Source: Chalara sp. BL73 (Eukaryota > Ascomycota > Leotiomycetes > Helotiales). Taken from it: DNA of 64,000 nt. Under the pieces are notes generated by a model. The model worked only from the letters and a program-made list of their open reading frames with translations. It ran no database searches and was not told the DNA's origin. The translations under genes were made by a program, and so were the position numbers. Positions 1 through 9,597 of this stretch are shown piece by piece (within the stretch, counting starts at the first letter, position 1; each line of letters starts with the position of its first letter). The DNA is taken from the NCBI GenBank assembly GCA_918026815.1, contig CAKJVC010000010.1, positions 1,056,501-1,120,500 of the forward strand. The letters are read 5' to 3'.

Positions 1-674
1 GAAGGCATTGATGGTTGTTATATTTGCTCTTCGTATCTACCAAGGTCATTGGGATGGTGGCTATGATATGATCGGTGAGGTCTGACATACCTAGTAACCC
101 TTTTATTTCAAGCGTTTATCGATAAAGACTATCGGCGGTTGAATTTTGGCGGGGTCCCACATCTGTCCCGAGGCTTTAGGGAATCAAAAAAGGGGAAATA
201 CAACTAAGGATGGGCGAATGTTGCAAAAATTTCGAGAGAAACAGCTGGAAGATCGGTCTACAGTCAGCGATTGATTGTTTCGACAAGCTGCAGGCTTATT
301 CATTTCTACTTCGCCGACACCCGCTCTCCAGGGCCAAACTCGGAGACCAATCACCAATTTCTCTGCCCATAATCCAAGAAGAGTTACCCATGTTAAGAGG
401 CATACACAGATGCTTTTAGAATATATTTTGACCTCCCCCAGGGGTGTAGCTTATGGAAGTCAATTCAGCGCTGCTAGAATTGAGTCTACAATACCAGATA
501 TTTAATGTTCCATGTCTTTTCTACCACGCTTGCTTCTCAATACACAGAAAAGAAAAGAATAACATACATACATAACATTTACCTCCCGTTCCCAGGCTAT
601 AAAGCATCAACTCAACAACACCAGAAAATGACGGAGTAGGTAATCCTGGACCAGGTATAATGAAAGTCCACATA
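1..674. other. Intergenic, no gene recognised
   Basis: The stretch carries only short overlapping open frames of less than 80 codons, with no family motif, no signal peptide and no convincing splice-linked continuation. The last 150 bases lie immediately downstream of the stop codon of the minus-strand gene that ends at 675 and probably form its 3' UTR. Nothing else is supported here. Confidence 0.6.
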
Positions 675-2528
675 TCATAAGCTTTCATTTCCTACGTCTT
701 CTTTGAATAGCTGCCTGCCGAGCTCTGTAAACGCCTCAAACTCCATTGTCATGATGGGAGGCACTTTCAGTTCCGGCCATTTAATTCGGTGGCTGGTATC
801 ATGAAACGTATGCCTCCTATCTACAGTTGCCACTGGGAATTTGACATTAGATCTACTGCATTGTGACATCGGCCATTGTGCACGATCCTTCGGCATCCAA
901 TAACAACACTGATGTTCCAATGAGACCTGGCTAGACAGAATGCAGCCTCCAGCCTGTGCTGGATACGGGCATATTCGAGAAATACAGTGTTGGTGGTTTA
1001 GGATAAGACATTTATGTGGTGGCGAGTGATAGTGCATATAGGGAAATCGAGAGTATTCGCATTCTGGGATATGTAGATTGCATGTGCCTGAGCTACATCC
1101 TGTGATCAACGAACGCAAACTTGGAGCCTCAACACTTTGAGGCAGAGAACCATGCTCAAAGGCGGCTTTTCTTCGTTGAGTGATTTGCCGTGAAAGGTCC
1201 ATCAACATGGATACTTCGCGAAGATCCTGGCTGTGTAGGCTAGATGGTACTTCGCTGTAAAATCGTGCCTGGATATTAATAGATATTGGTGGTAAGACCC
1301 GTGTAGTTAAGTCCGTTGGTACTGTTGCTTCGATCAAATGACTGATACTCATCAGTGACTTGCTCTGGAATCTCCGTGGGACTAATTGCTTCTGTTGACT
1401 GAAATCTATGGCCGCAGGAGAGTGCCTAACTCTTTCTACTGACTTATCCAGCAAAGGCCGTGATACATGAAGCGTTGGTGGTTGGCGTTGCAGTGGCGCA
1501 GTGTTTTGGATTTGGAGAATCAACGCTGGGTTTGGAGTTGAAGGGTTGAGGCTCATCTTTGCAGTTGTATTCTTTCTTTGTTCTGGCGTTGACCTATCAC
1601 ACTCATCAATGTAAGGCGATGATAGGGGCGTTAATAAGCTTCGAAGTGTGCGAGGAGATGAGTTGATCTTTAATTCTTGTCCAAACATGCATTTTTGTCG
1701 TCGTTCAAAGAACGCCCGCCGTTCGTTAGCAGACAGGTCTACTCTCCCTGGTATCGATGTATCCTTAGAAGGAATCTCCACACTTTTCGTGGTCGTATGA
1801 CTTCCATCTAGTTTTTGGCATATAACCCAGGACCAAAAGGAGAATTTCCTTGATCCGCAGTGCTTCAACTTCCGCATCTTCCCGCCCGGAGTCCATAATT
1901 CTTGATCCAGCCCTTGAATCCTAGGGTACCAGCATATGCGGCCAACATCCACGATCCCGCTTTCACGTGTCCGTAAGTTTATGACTGGTACGGTTGTTGT
2001 ATATTGACTAGTACTTGATCCGACATATATCCAGAACTTGTCGCCCCTTTTATATGCCAGCTCTTCGCTCGAGACACTATCCGATATTGCAACTCCATGG
2101 GCATCTATCCGTACCTCAGCCTTGCTCACGCATTCCTTGTCATAGATATAACTCGCGTCCCTCTCAATATCTTGCCTAAGAAGGTAGCATACAGAATTAT
2201 CATCCTCTCCGCTGAATCGCTTGACAGGAATCTCGGTATCAGTATTTCGAATGTTTAGCACTGGGGACTGCACCACGACCCTACAACTTTTCTGACCCCA
2301 TTTTGAAGGCCTTGACACAAGCACATATTTGCGTACAGAAACTTTGCAATCCAAAGGTTCCATAACCCTAGTTACCATGAATTGTTTCGCGTCAGTTGAC
2401 CAATCGAGGATTATGAGAAATATGGAAGACAGAGGTGCAATGGCAGTTCCTAAATGATATTTGGGTTCAGGCCGTAATCTGATAGTGATCTTGGTGTGTT
2501 CTGCATGTTCCGCCACATCGAGCTGCAT
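675..2528 (-). CDS. Hypothetical protein, 617 aa, His/Cys-rich C-terminal region
   Basis: I do not recognise this protein. It is a single uninterrupted frame of 617 codons starting at an ATG. The N-terminal 250 residues are mixed alpha/beta-like with repeated short hydrophobic stretches. The middle (about 270-460) is Ser/Pro/Arg-rich and probably disordered. Around residues 490-590 there is a cluster of Cys and His (for example HIPECEY, HYHSPPHKC, HQHCISRICPYP, HQCCYWMP), which could bind metal but fits no zinc-finger spacing I know. The last residues, FTELGRQLFKED, are probably helical. There is no signal peptide or membrane segment. Length and regular composition argue for a real gene. It is likely a lineage-specific fungal protein, and the 5' end could include a further upstream exon. 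Confidence 0.6.
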   Translation of the reverse strand: MQLDVAEHAEHTKITIRLRPEPKYHLGTAIAPLSSIFLIILDWSTDAKQFMVTRVMEPLDCKVSVRKYVLVSRPSKWGQKSCRVVVQSPVLNIRNTDTEIPVKRFSGEDDNSVCYLLRQDIERDASYIYDKECVSKAEVRIDAHGVAISDSVSSEELAYKRGDKFWIYVGSSTSQYTTTVPVINLRTRESGIVDVGRICWYPRIQGLDQELWTPGGKMRKLKHCGSRKFSFWSWVICQKLDGSHTTTKSVEIPSKDTSIPGRVDLSANERRAFFERRQKCMFGQELKINSSPRTLRSLLTPLSSPYIDECDRSTPEQRKNTTAKMSLNPSTPNPALILQIQNTAPLQRQPPTLHVSRPLLDKSVERVRHSPAAIDFSQQKQLVPRRFQSKSLMSISHLIEATVPTDLTTRVLPPISINIQARFYSEVPSSLHSQDLREVSMLMDLSRQITQRRKAAFEHGSLPQSVEAPSLRSLITGCSSGTCNLHIPECEYSRFPYMHYHSPPHKCLILNHQHCISRICPYPAQAGGCILSSQVSLEHQCCYWMPKDRAQWPMSQCSRSNVKFPVATVDRRHTFHDTSHRIKWPELKVPPIMTMEFEAFTELGRQLFKEDVGNESL

Positions 2529-2983
2529 GTGAAGAGGAATGTGGGATCGACCAATAAAACTGAAAGGTCATGCTTCGAGTATGAGATCGACATGCGTTTA
2601 ACACGGGATCATTTTGTTCTACCGCTGCGCCTCCTCACACCAGAAGTTACACCAGGAAAGAAAAAAAAGGGAGGCAGGAATAATTTGTTTTTGTGAAACC
2701 AAGACGGAAGGTCTTGGCTTATTGACGAATAGGCAAGCTTCTAGTACCTAGGGTCCGAGACCTCAAGTGAGCCATGATTACCTCCACACCGAAGTTTTCA
2801 GGGCTTGAATCGAGTTTGATGTTGAGTGGAGTATTGCTTTGATCTTGTGCCTGTAAAAAGTCATAAGCTACGACGGCAAGTAGGAAAGACAGAGAGCATA
2901 CCGGGCATGCCTTGAGCCTCGACTTGTCATTATCCAAGTCTAAAGATCGGTCGGTATTTCGAAATCTGGGCCTTAGAGAATCA

Positions 2984-3559
2984 TCATTTATCATTTTCGT
3001 CCTTCCCTTTCTTGAAAGGACTTTTCCCATTTTCCTTCTCAGCAATCTTCTCCAGTATAGTAGTGACACTCTCGACGCCTTTTTTGTCCTTCTTGTCTTT
3101 CCTCTCTAGCACTGTGGCAAACCACTCCTCGATTTCTTCCTCGACGTCCTTTTCCGAGCGGTCCGGATCAATTCCGAACTGTTTTCGCATCTTATATCTT
3201 AGATCATCGATGGATGATATATCGAAAGCCCATAAAGCTCCTCCTGTGGCCATCATGCTGACACTCAGCACATTCACCGTAGCTACATTTAAAGCTTCAA
3301 AGGCTTCCATCGCTCCATTGACCTCGGGGGCATGACTGCTAGGATGAAAGTATCCCGGGTGTGTTAGCTTATAACGTCGAACGAGGGAACGCCTAGTGAT
3401 GAGTGCTGATATTGCAAAGAATCCTGCTCCAGCAGCGAATAGACTCAATTGTTTCCGTGACCGCTCGTTAAAGAGGGATTGTAGTGCCGACGTGTTGGTT
3501 GCAGGCTCGGAATTAGGAAGTTGAGAATCTGGCATTGTGCGCTGCAGCAGAAATGCCAT
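2984..3559 (-). CDS. AIM11: Altered inheritance of mitochondria protein 11 (AIM11)
   Basis: AIM11-family membrane protein; the yeast homologue was found in a screen for mitochondrial DNA inheritance defects, and its biochemical role is unknown. What I see: a first hydrophobic segment at about residues 33-53 followed by the hallmark ITRRSLVRRYK, then EVNGAMEAFEALNVATVNVLS, leading into a second membrane segment (MMATGGALWAFDI). This two-helix hairpin with a basic loop is the family signature. A charged Lys/Glu tail of about 80 residues follows. The start is uncertain: ATG at 3559 (191 aa) or eight codons later at 3535 (183 aa). The latter puts the Ser/Thr/Pro-rich leader at the N-terminus, as in most relatives. 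No introns are needed. The neighbouring gene at 675-2528 is co-directional and unrelated. Confidence 0.85.
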   Translation of the reverse strand: MAFLLQRTMPDSQLPNSEPATNTSALQSLFNERSRKQLSLFAAGAGFFAISALITRRSLVRRYKLTHPGYFHPSSHAPEVNGAMEAFEALNVATVNVLSVSMMATGGALWAFDISSIDDLRYKMRKQFGIDPDRSEKDVEEEIEEWFATVLERKDKKDKKGVESVTTILEKIAEKENGKSPFKKGKDENDK

Positions 3560-4212
3560 TGAAATCAAACTAAATGACAAAATTACAAAATTCTTGAGCC
3601 TCTACTTATCGACTCCAAAGTTGTAATGAGTGTGGTTGAAAGATTGTGTGCGGCAATGAAGAATCAAGAGCATAGGAAGAAGTCGTGGCAGGGAGATTGG
3701 GTATTTCTTCATGCCTTATAATTGAGGTATTAATTCTGTTTATCTTATGCAGAATTTCGGGCAATGTTGAACTGATGGCAATTCAGTCATTAATGTTGAT
3801 AATGGATTATAAGTCAGCATGTAGTTAGTCTAGGCTAAGTCTCAAGTGTAGGATTATCTGCTCAAGAATTTGCAGATCTTCCAATGTAAAGGTATATTAA
3901 GAGGTCGCCTCCCAATGGAGGGGAATATCAACTGTTCAGGACCACTTGGTCGTCACATGAACCCATGGTACGAAATAGGTTTGGTCTCATTCTAGATTAT
4001 GTATATAACACTTGTTTGGGAGTTATTGGTAATGAAAAAAGGTTTTCTCATTTCAATAGTTATGAGCCCGGATCTCCTCCAAGTTGCAGAACCGAGTATT
4101 TCTCAACCACATGTTTGTTACTTCGTACAATACTTTTTTAATATTCTTTTATATCATTTTCGTACGAACAGTAGCTCATTAACTCACAATGGCTTAAATA
4201 CAAGCCTACTCG
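3560..4212. other. Intergenic, AT-rich
   Basis: This is the region upstream of AIM11 and left of a retroelement relic. It contains no ORF with family resemblance. A 10-bp palindrome TTCGTACGAA lies near 4159-4168, and the heptamer GTACGAA recurs at about 4360, 4537 and 4841 within the relic to the right. No promoter motif can be assigned with confidence. Confidence 0.4.
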
Positions 4213-5300
4213 GCAATTTCGAGCAGTAACAAAGAATGGATCGAATGGCTGGAAATGGTGAAGTCTTACGCTATTAAAGCGGATATTTGGGAGAACGTGG
4301 ATCCTTTTCAACTGTAGGACAACAACTAACGGCTCTATTACATCTTTTACCAACTGATGTACGAAATGGCGATTCGACTTTATCAGTGGATAAAAAAAGA
4401 GCTGTTGAGAATTCTCCAGGCTGAATATAAGTATGAAAAGAAAGTTTACGACAAACGGAAAGCTGGAATGAACAACCCTTGTACAAAGATCCAAGAAAAA
4501 TCAAAACCGAGCACCTTCACTACATATACAGGTGCTACACTCTGTACGAAATGTTGGTAAACCTTAGGAACAAGCTTACCTTTGCGGATGCCGTACAAGA
4601 AAGAGAACTGATTCTCAAATAGACGCGACTTTTCTAGACTCCGAAAGATCAGGAATTAGATGCCTAGATTATGTGATGGAAAACTATGTCCAACGAGTGC
4701 GTTTCAGCAAATATCCCAGATTTCGCGGGTTTCAGACCTTTGTATGACTTTTGTGGCTTCGTTGTCGACTTCGGCTCTAGAATTTGCAAACGTTTGGCAT
4801 GTAAAACTGGCTGAAGGTTCGACTGAACCGTTCCAAGACCTCGTACGAAGGATTAGTTTCGAATTACTAATTACCAATGGCTACATTTGGAGTATTTGCG
4901 GTTCAACAAGCCTTAAATCCACATGATCCTTAACATCAACCAGCAATAGTCACTTGGGAAGGGCAAGCATGGAAGTAGCGTATACTGTAATTTATTGGCC
5001 ATATCTAATCTTACAGGAAGACCATAATTTACTAAGTATGAAAGCTACTAGATACACTGGTCAAACTCAGACATATTTTATAGAGGCAGTGAAGTGGATT
5101 CAATCACATGTCTGCCTTGCTACATTCTGCTTCCCTTTGCAGATTTCTGGCCGTTTCTTTGACCATGGGTGATACGAAGCAGGAAGTTTTTATTATTATT
5201 GAGCGTCCAGCACTCTCCAAGTTAATATCATGTAGAATCTTACATACAGGGTCAACTGCATCTGAATCGATCCGTTTCCACACCAATACTTGATCAGATC
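4213..5300 (+). mobile_element. Decayed Ty1/Copia-type retroelement relic (Gag-like)
   Basis: Frame reading from 4231 gives EWIEWLEMVKSYAIKADIW then ENVDPF before a stop at about 4315. The spacing of Trp residues and the ending IWxxVDP match the N-terminal Gag (UBN2/retrotran_gag-like) region of Pezizomycotina Copia elements. After the stop and a short garbled stretch, another frame (about 4336-4500) continues with a helical, Tyr/Lys-rich segment (YQWIKKELL, YKYEKKVYDKRKAGM, KIQEK) of the kind that follows in Copia Gag. Further right, small fragments such as RISFELL...NGYIW (about 4849-4895) could be remains of the pre-integrase region, but this is weak. No protease, integrase DDE or reverse transcriptase motif survives, and I could not recognise LTRs or a target-site duplication. 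It is a non-functional relic; the right boundary is a guess. Confidence 0.45.
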
Positions 5301-5492
5301 AATATGGGAATCGACTCCAAGGTACACTCTAGTGCACACTTTCCATATGGCTACACACTACTTTACCTGGTGAGACGGGACGCCACGACTAGCATGAAAT
5401 GGTATGCTTATGACAGACGTCCGCATTAGCCAAAGTTTGTTAAGGAATCAATCAGCTTTGCATGCGTACCGATTTACTTCTCTTTGCATACT

Positions 5493-6287
5493 TCAAGCAT
5501 CCTCAATGGGGCACATTGCATTGCGAAGAATGGAAGTGCCATAATGGCTAGGATTGAGGAACACGGTTGGAAATGTGGGATATGCCGGCAGACACGATTC
5601 CGGCACGGTATATGCAGCTGGTATCTGTGACCATTTAGTATGCAACAAGCTTAACATAGGCGTTTGGCATACTGAGCCAGCCAGCGTCCTATTCTCCGCA
5701 CGACTTTTCATATAATCTTCCAAATCGTCGAAATGAAACCCTTTTAATCCAGTGTTTAGTGATTCGGTCCAATAAAATAAGATGTCCTCGCAGACGCCAG
5801 GCCCCCCAGCAAGATTGGCAAGCAGAATTGCGACCTCAAAAACCAGCCTTAGGTACTGTAAAATCATCTCCAGATTGTGCCTTGCTCGAAGGATGGGCGT
5901 TCTTGCAACAGCTTTGAATTCTTCCAGTGCAAGAACAATATCTGACAATCCTTCCAGGAGGACTGCATCGAAATCATCATGTTCCTCTTTTGCATTCCAA
6001 GACGCCAACTCGGTTGCAAAATCCGCTGCCGATAGTAGATAATGTGCAACCCTGGAGCAGAGCTGCTCGAGCTGCTCACAGCTTGCCTCAACCCTTATCC
6101 ACTCCATCTTCTTTTGGTGCCAGTCCAACAAATCTTCGGGAGATGGGCAGCTGTCCCAACCTGTTCGATTGTCTACACGTTTGTGTGCTAACGTACGGAA
6201 ATGATTCTCTCGCTTCATACACAGACGATCCAATGGGAATATTTTCACCCCTTCAAGTATGCCCACAACGTTTGTGAGAGAAGCCAT
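5493..6287 (-). CDS. Hypothetical protein, 264 aa, largely helical
   Basis: I do not recognise this family. The single frame starts at an ATG and reads without introns. Residues about 50-190 are rich in Leu, Ala, Glu and Asp with heptad-like spacing (CEQLEQLCSRVAHYLLSAAD, VLLEGLSDIVLALEEFKAVA, NLEMILQYLRLVFEVAILLANLA), so a helical-bundle core is likely. The C-terminal 60 residues are Pro/Thr/Ser-rich. No signal peptide or catalytic motif is visible. Hydrophobic stretches are amphipathic rather than membrane-spanning. It sits beside a retroelement relic in a gene-poor area, so it could be a lineage-specific gene or part of a longer, incompletely modelled one. Confidence 0.5.
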   Translation of the reverse strand: MASLTNVVGILEGVKIFPLDRLCMKRENHFRTLAHKRVDNRTGWDSCPSPEDLLDWHQKKMEWIRVEASCEQLEQLCSRVAHYLLSAADFATELASWNAKEEHDDFDAVLLEGLSDIVLALEEFKAVARTPILRARHNLEMILQYLRLVFEVAILLANLAGGPGVCEDILFYWTESLNTGLKGFHFDDLEDYMKSRAENRTLAGSVCQTPMLSLLHTKWSQIPAAYTVPESCLPAYPTFPTVFLNPSHYGTSILRNAMCPIEDA

Positions 6288-7060
6288 TGCAAGTAAGTCT
6301 CATTAAGTATTGGAAGAGGATAATTCAGTGTACAGGATATTGAAGAGGTGTTGACTCCTGTGAACGATGAACGATTCTTGTATGACTCTTGATGGAAGTG
6401 ATGAAGCTTACTATTGGGCAGTTGCTTAAACCACCATAGCTGAGATCAGCTCTACGTATTCTGAGACGAATTCCAAAGCCTTGAGTCGCGGGGTACCGCG
6501 TTTGCCGCATACCAGATGCAGCGGCTCGGAATGTGGCCGTTCATCTATTTGTAGTCCGTCCGAAATTCAGGAACAGAAAAAAGCAAGTATACAGGGATGC
6601 ACGAGATCGAAACCCACGCACTTGATTCTGAGATATTCTATTATGCAGAATTTAGCGCGACTCAATGTACCACTGAGGTCACCGGCACGATTCTTCAGCC
6701 CCAAAACCATTTGACTTGGTCACAGGGTATGTACTGTTTCAAACTCTGTCTGATAGTTGGGCCATAAATGACGAGGACTGGAGAAGTTTTTAATCTCGCC
6801 ACTTCTCGCATAGCCAATATCTACTAGGGGCACTCAGACAACATATGTCCTGTCTTTGTTGCACAACAGAACTTTATTGCCTCGATGCAGGGGCAGAATC
6901 TGGAGTGTCAAAGCAGGAAATGATGAGGTTGATGGAGGCTGGCGGCTCGACCTGTGGTTAAACCCCATAAAACCAGACAACACGAACCACCACGAACCAA
7001 AAAAAAAGCAAAAGCACAATGTCATCTTGCATCGGCAGTGAAATGAAAAGAAACCGGTCA

Positions 7061-7115
7061 CGCCTCGGCTGGGCCACGAACCCAAAACCTCAGGATTAGA
7101 AGTCCTGCATGCCTA
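7061..7115 (-). pseudogene. 3' fragment of tRNA-Arg(UCU)
   Basis: On the minus strand this reads, in order, a perfect 5-bp anticodon stem CAGGA/TCCTG closing the seven-base loop CTTCTAA (anticodon TCT, arginine AGA), a five-base variable region, a T arm TTGGG-TTCGTGG-CCCAG with a canonical TTCG box, and a seven-base 3' acceptor strand CCGAGGC. The matching 5' acceptor strand GCCTCGG and a D arm should lie at higher coordinates but are absent from the next few hundred bases: only GGCATG of the D side remains before unrelated sequence. It therefore looks like a tRNA gene that lost its 5' third, by deletion, insertion or template-switch retroposition, rather than a functional tRNA. Confidence 0.6.
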
Positions 7116-8128
7116 GTTATTATGAGAAGAGGAACATAACGCAAAGTATAAACTACTTGTACACCAATTTCTCAGTGTTATTTCAATCTGCCCAAAACTG
7201 GCTCTAGGGTGTGATGCCAGGAGTGGCTCACTCAGAAGACTTGCTCAAAGAGAACATGCATGTCTGGGGGCAAGAGACAGATTAGAAATTCCAGTGTAGG
7301 GGACTTAGCTCCTCGGAGCCGAACCCTACGGTCGTGGCTAGCCAAGGTATATAAAGAATTTTGGAAACCGCATTTTGTTTAGAGAGCTGTACACAATGAA
7401 GACTTTTGAGAAGAGAATCGCAAGCCGTATTAGTGGGTCATGCTGCATGCCAGGCTGACCCTCGAGGTTGCCAACTAAAAAAAGCACGTTATAGCACGCT
7501 TCTTGGAAATAGGCCAGCCCCTTTGTATTCTAAGTCTATTTATCATCTAGAGCAAGATTCTTTTATAACCCTGGACTTAAGTTTCATAGATCATATTGCA
7601 TGCTTCTCTTCCGGTGAACCTTACTCCAACGCTCATCTTGAGCAGGTCGTTTCTGGATTCTTCTTGGCTTTGAGGCAGCTCCTATAGGTTGTAGGTCCAT
7701 ACTGGGCTTTCTAGAATCAAATAATGTTCTATTTATAATGGGGTGCAGCAGAGTTTTGAGCATGTAAACAAGAGCAAGTCATAGTGTAACCCAGCTCTAG
7801 TGACAGGATGCAGAATGTCAAGATCTTTAGATACGTTTAGTCCATGCCATAAAATAAGGGAATTACTATACCAAAGGCCATGAATGTGCTGCAAGTTGTG
7901 GTGCATAAAGTATATTTTCCCAAAGACAGGTAATTCAAATTTGTCTTGGTCAATTTATATCAGCCGATCCTCTCTATCTACTGGAGCCTTACGCACATTC
8001 AGAATGGCTGCAAGCAAATTCTCTATTTAAGTTACGGAATCGCAAGGAGCCTCATGGTGAGAAAATTATTTATGATATTTTCTTGAACGATGTGAAGCTT
8101 ACCCTGCCTTTGGGTGCTCGTACTCACT

Positions 8129-8152
8129 CTCATGCTCATGCTCATGCTCATT
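8129..8152 (+). repeat. Short CTCATG direct repeat
   Basis: Four adjacent hexamer units CTCATG (the last is CTCATT) lie in non-coding DNA. This is a minor microsatellite-like tract with no associated feature. Confidence 0.7.
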
Positions 8153-9239
8153 AGTGGCTGAGATGATGACCTGTATGTGACTTTCATTTCCCATGAAAAT
8201 GTGTACGTCTGACATACAGGAAATGCTGGCTTCTGCATAGATTCGACTAAACAACTGATCATGAATGCACATTACGAGCTGGCCTTCTTGGACTTATATT
8301 GCAGACCCTTCTCAAACCCGTCTTTTGTAGAGTGGCGTGGCAAACGAGCGATATTGAGACGCAACCTACAGGGCGGTGGCAAACAATACTATTTGAAAGC
8401 TTTGGGTTTCGGGGTAGGCTTTCGTCATGAAACTCGCTTAAAAAGGGGCAGGCACTGCTGGGAAGCGGATCAAAAGAGAGTTCGCGATCGGCGTTGGTTG
8501 AATCATTCTTTGTTTCTTGCATGGAGATAGAAACTGACACCAGACTAGAACATGACGAGTACAGCTTTCCTCCAAACGTACAAGATAGCTTTGTCTTGCA
8601 GTGTGTGATCCGCTCCACATACGTGAGGAGGATTGCGATCCAATCACCGGAGAAAACAGCATTGAGCGGCATGAAGTAGAATGGCCGCGGCTCCGTTAAC
8701 CTATGTAGAATGTATATGTGGCCCCTTCCGGTAAGAGATGGAGACAAGGGTAAGGTCGTCATCCTTTGTATTGTAAGTGCCTCCGAAGTGAAAGGGTGCA
8801 ATAATGACGAGCAACGGAGGTAAACCCAGTTCGCATTAAAATTTGCAAATAGCTGTGGGCCTGACTTACAGCGTAGGTTGGACCCCTAAATGCCCTAAAC
8901 CGGGCTTCCAATGACTATCCGGGAGCCGCCGTAACGCTAAAATCATCTGAGAAGCAGCCATCACGCTTGGCGACGTCAAGGTTGATATTAGCGGGTGCAA
9001 CGTTTTGTTGTAAACCCTATTTATCCTGATCCATGCTGATAAACAGCAGGCAACGGAACGCAGGACAGTATCGCCAACTGTGGCTTGATAGGTATATTGA
9101 GTCTAGAGACGCCGTACGGTATTAGCCTGTCGCCTTCTGGCTTGTTATGGCGCTTCCAATGTTTCTCATCTGCAAGAAGAGGAGAACGACGACGACCACC
9201 AGTAGAAAGATAATTCTCGGCTTGAATTGCGTGGTCGTT

Positions 9240-9590
9240 GATTGATGTGCAACCCCCACCACCCCCTGTATTTTCATTTATCACTTCCTATTTCCATCCA
9301 CTCGATCCACTGAAAATCTCCCCTGCCACCCCATCTCCCTCCCCCCCCCCAAAAAACCCCTTCTCCCTATCAATTTCGATTTCCATTCGCTCTCTCGCTT
9401 TTACCTCCCCGATCTCACTTTTCTTCAATAGAGACTTTCTTCTTTCCCTCTCTCTCCCTCTCTCTCTCCCTCCAGTTCGACCGATCGTCCCGGCTTCTCG
9501 TCTTCACCTCCATCCTCCCCCTTCCAAACCTCCTCTCAGTTCATCACATCTATCCACATGAGTCTCTGTTGTCACTCGTTCCAACACTGA
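9240..9590 (+). promoter_or_regulatory. Pyrimidine-rich leader of the GT31 gene
   Basis: The 350 bases before the ATG at 9598 are very rich in C and T on the plus strand, including a C10 run at 9341-9350 and repeated CTCTCTC blocks at about 9445-9475. CT-rich tracts just upstream of the start are a common core-promoter or 5' leader feature of highly expressed filamentous-fungal genes. A transcription start cannot be placed from sequence alone. Confidence 0.55.
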
Positions 9591-9597
9591 GCTCTTC

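Larger units (their letters stand above)
6288..9237. other. Long gene-poor stretch
   Basis: Nearly 3 kb without a gene I can support. Open frames are short, overlap on both strands and lack family features. A 180-codon minus-strand frame at 8259-8801 has irregular composition and an abundance of Cys/Ser/His typical of chance frames. Features seen inside are a truncated tRNA-Arg (7061-7115), a small direct hexamer repeat CTCATG (four units, the last imperfect, at about 8129-8152), and two CCCTAAA motifs nine bases apart (8884-8890 and 8893-8899). Confidence 0.5.

Noticed and set aside
2719..3069. 116-codon minus-strand frame overlapping the end of AIM11
   Set aside because: It overlaps the Lys-rich AIM11 tail in another frame and continues into the AIM11 3' region. 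Intron-like GT...AG pairs exist but no joined product resembles a known protein.
6595..6640. Second tRNA B-box-like sequence (minus strand)
   Set aside because: The box has an extra base and weak stem pairing; no complete cloverleaf can be drawn.
7290..7325. GGTTCG-containing stretch resembling a tRNA T arm (minus strand)
   Set aside because: The T stem does not pair beyond two bases and no anticodon arm is found at the right distance.
8259..8801. 180-codon minus-strand open frame
   Set aside because: Composition is irregular, with no hydrophobic core pattern, no family motif and overlapping frames on the other strand. Treated as chance.
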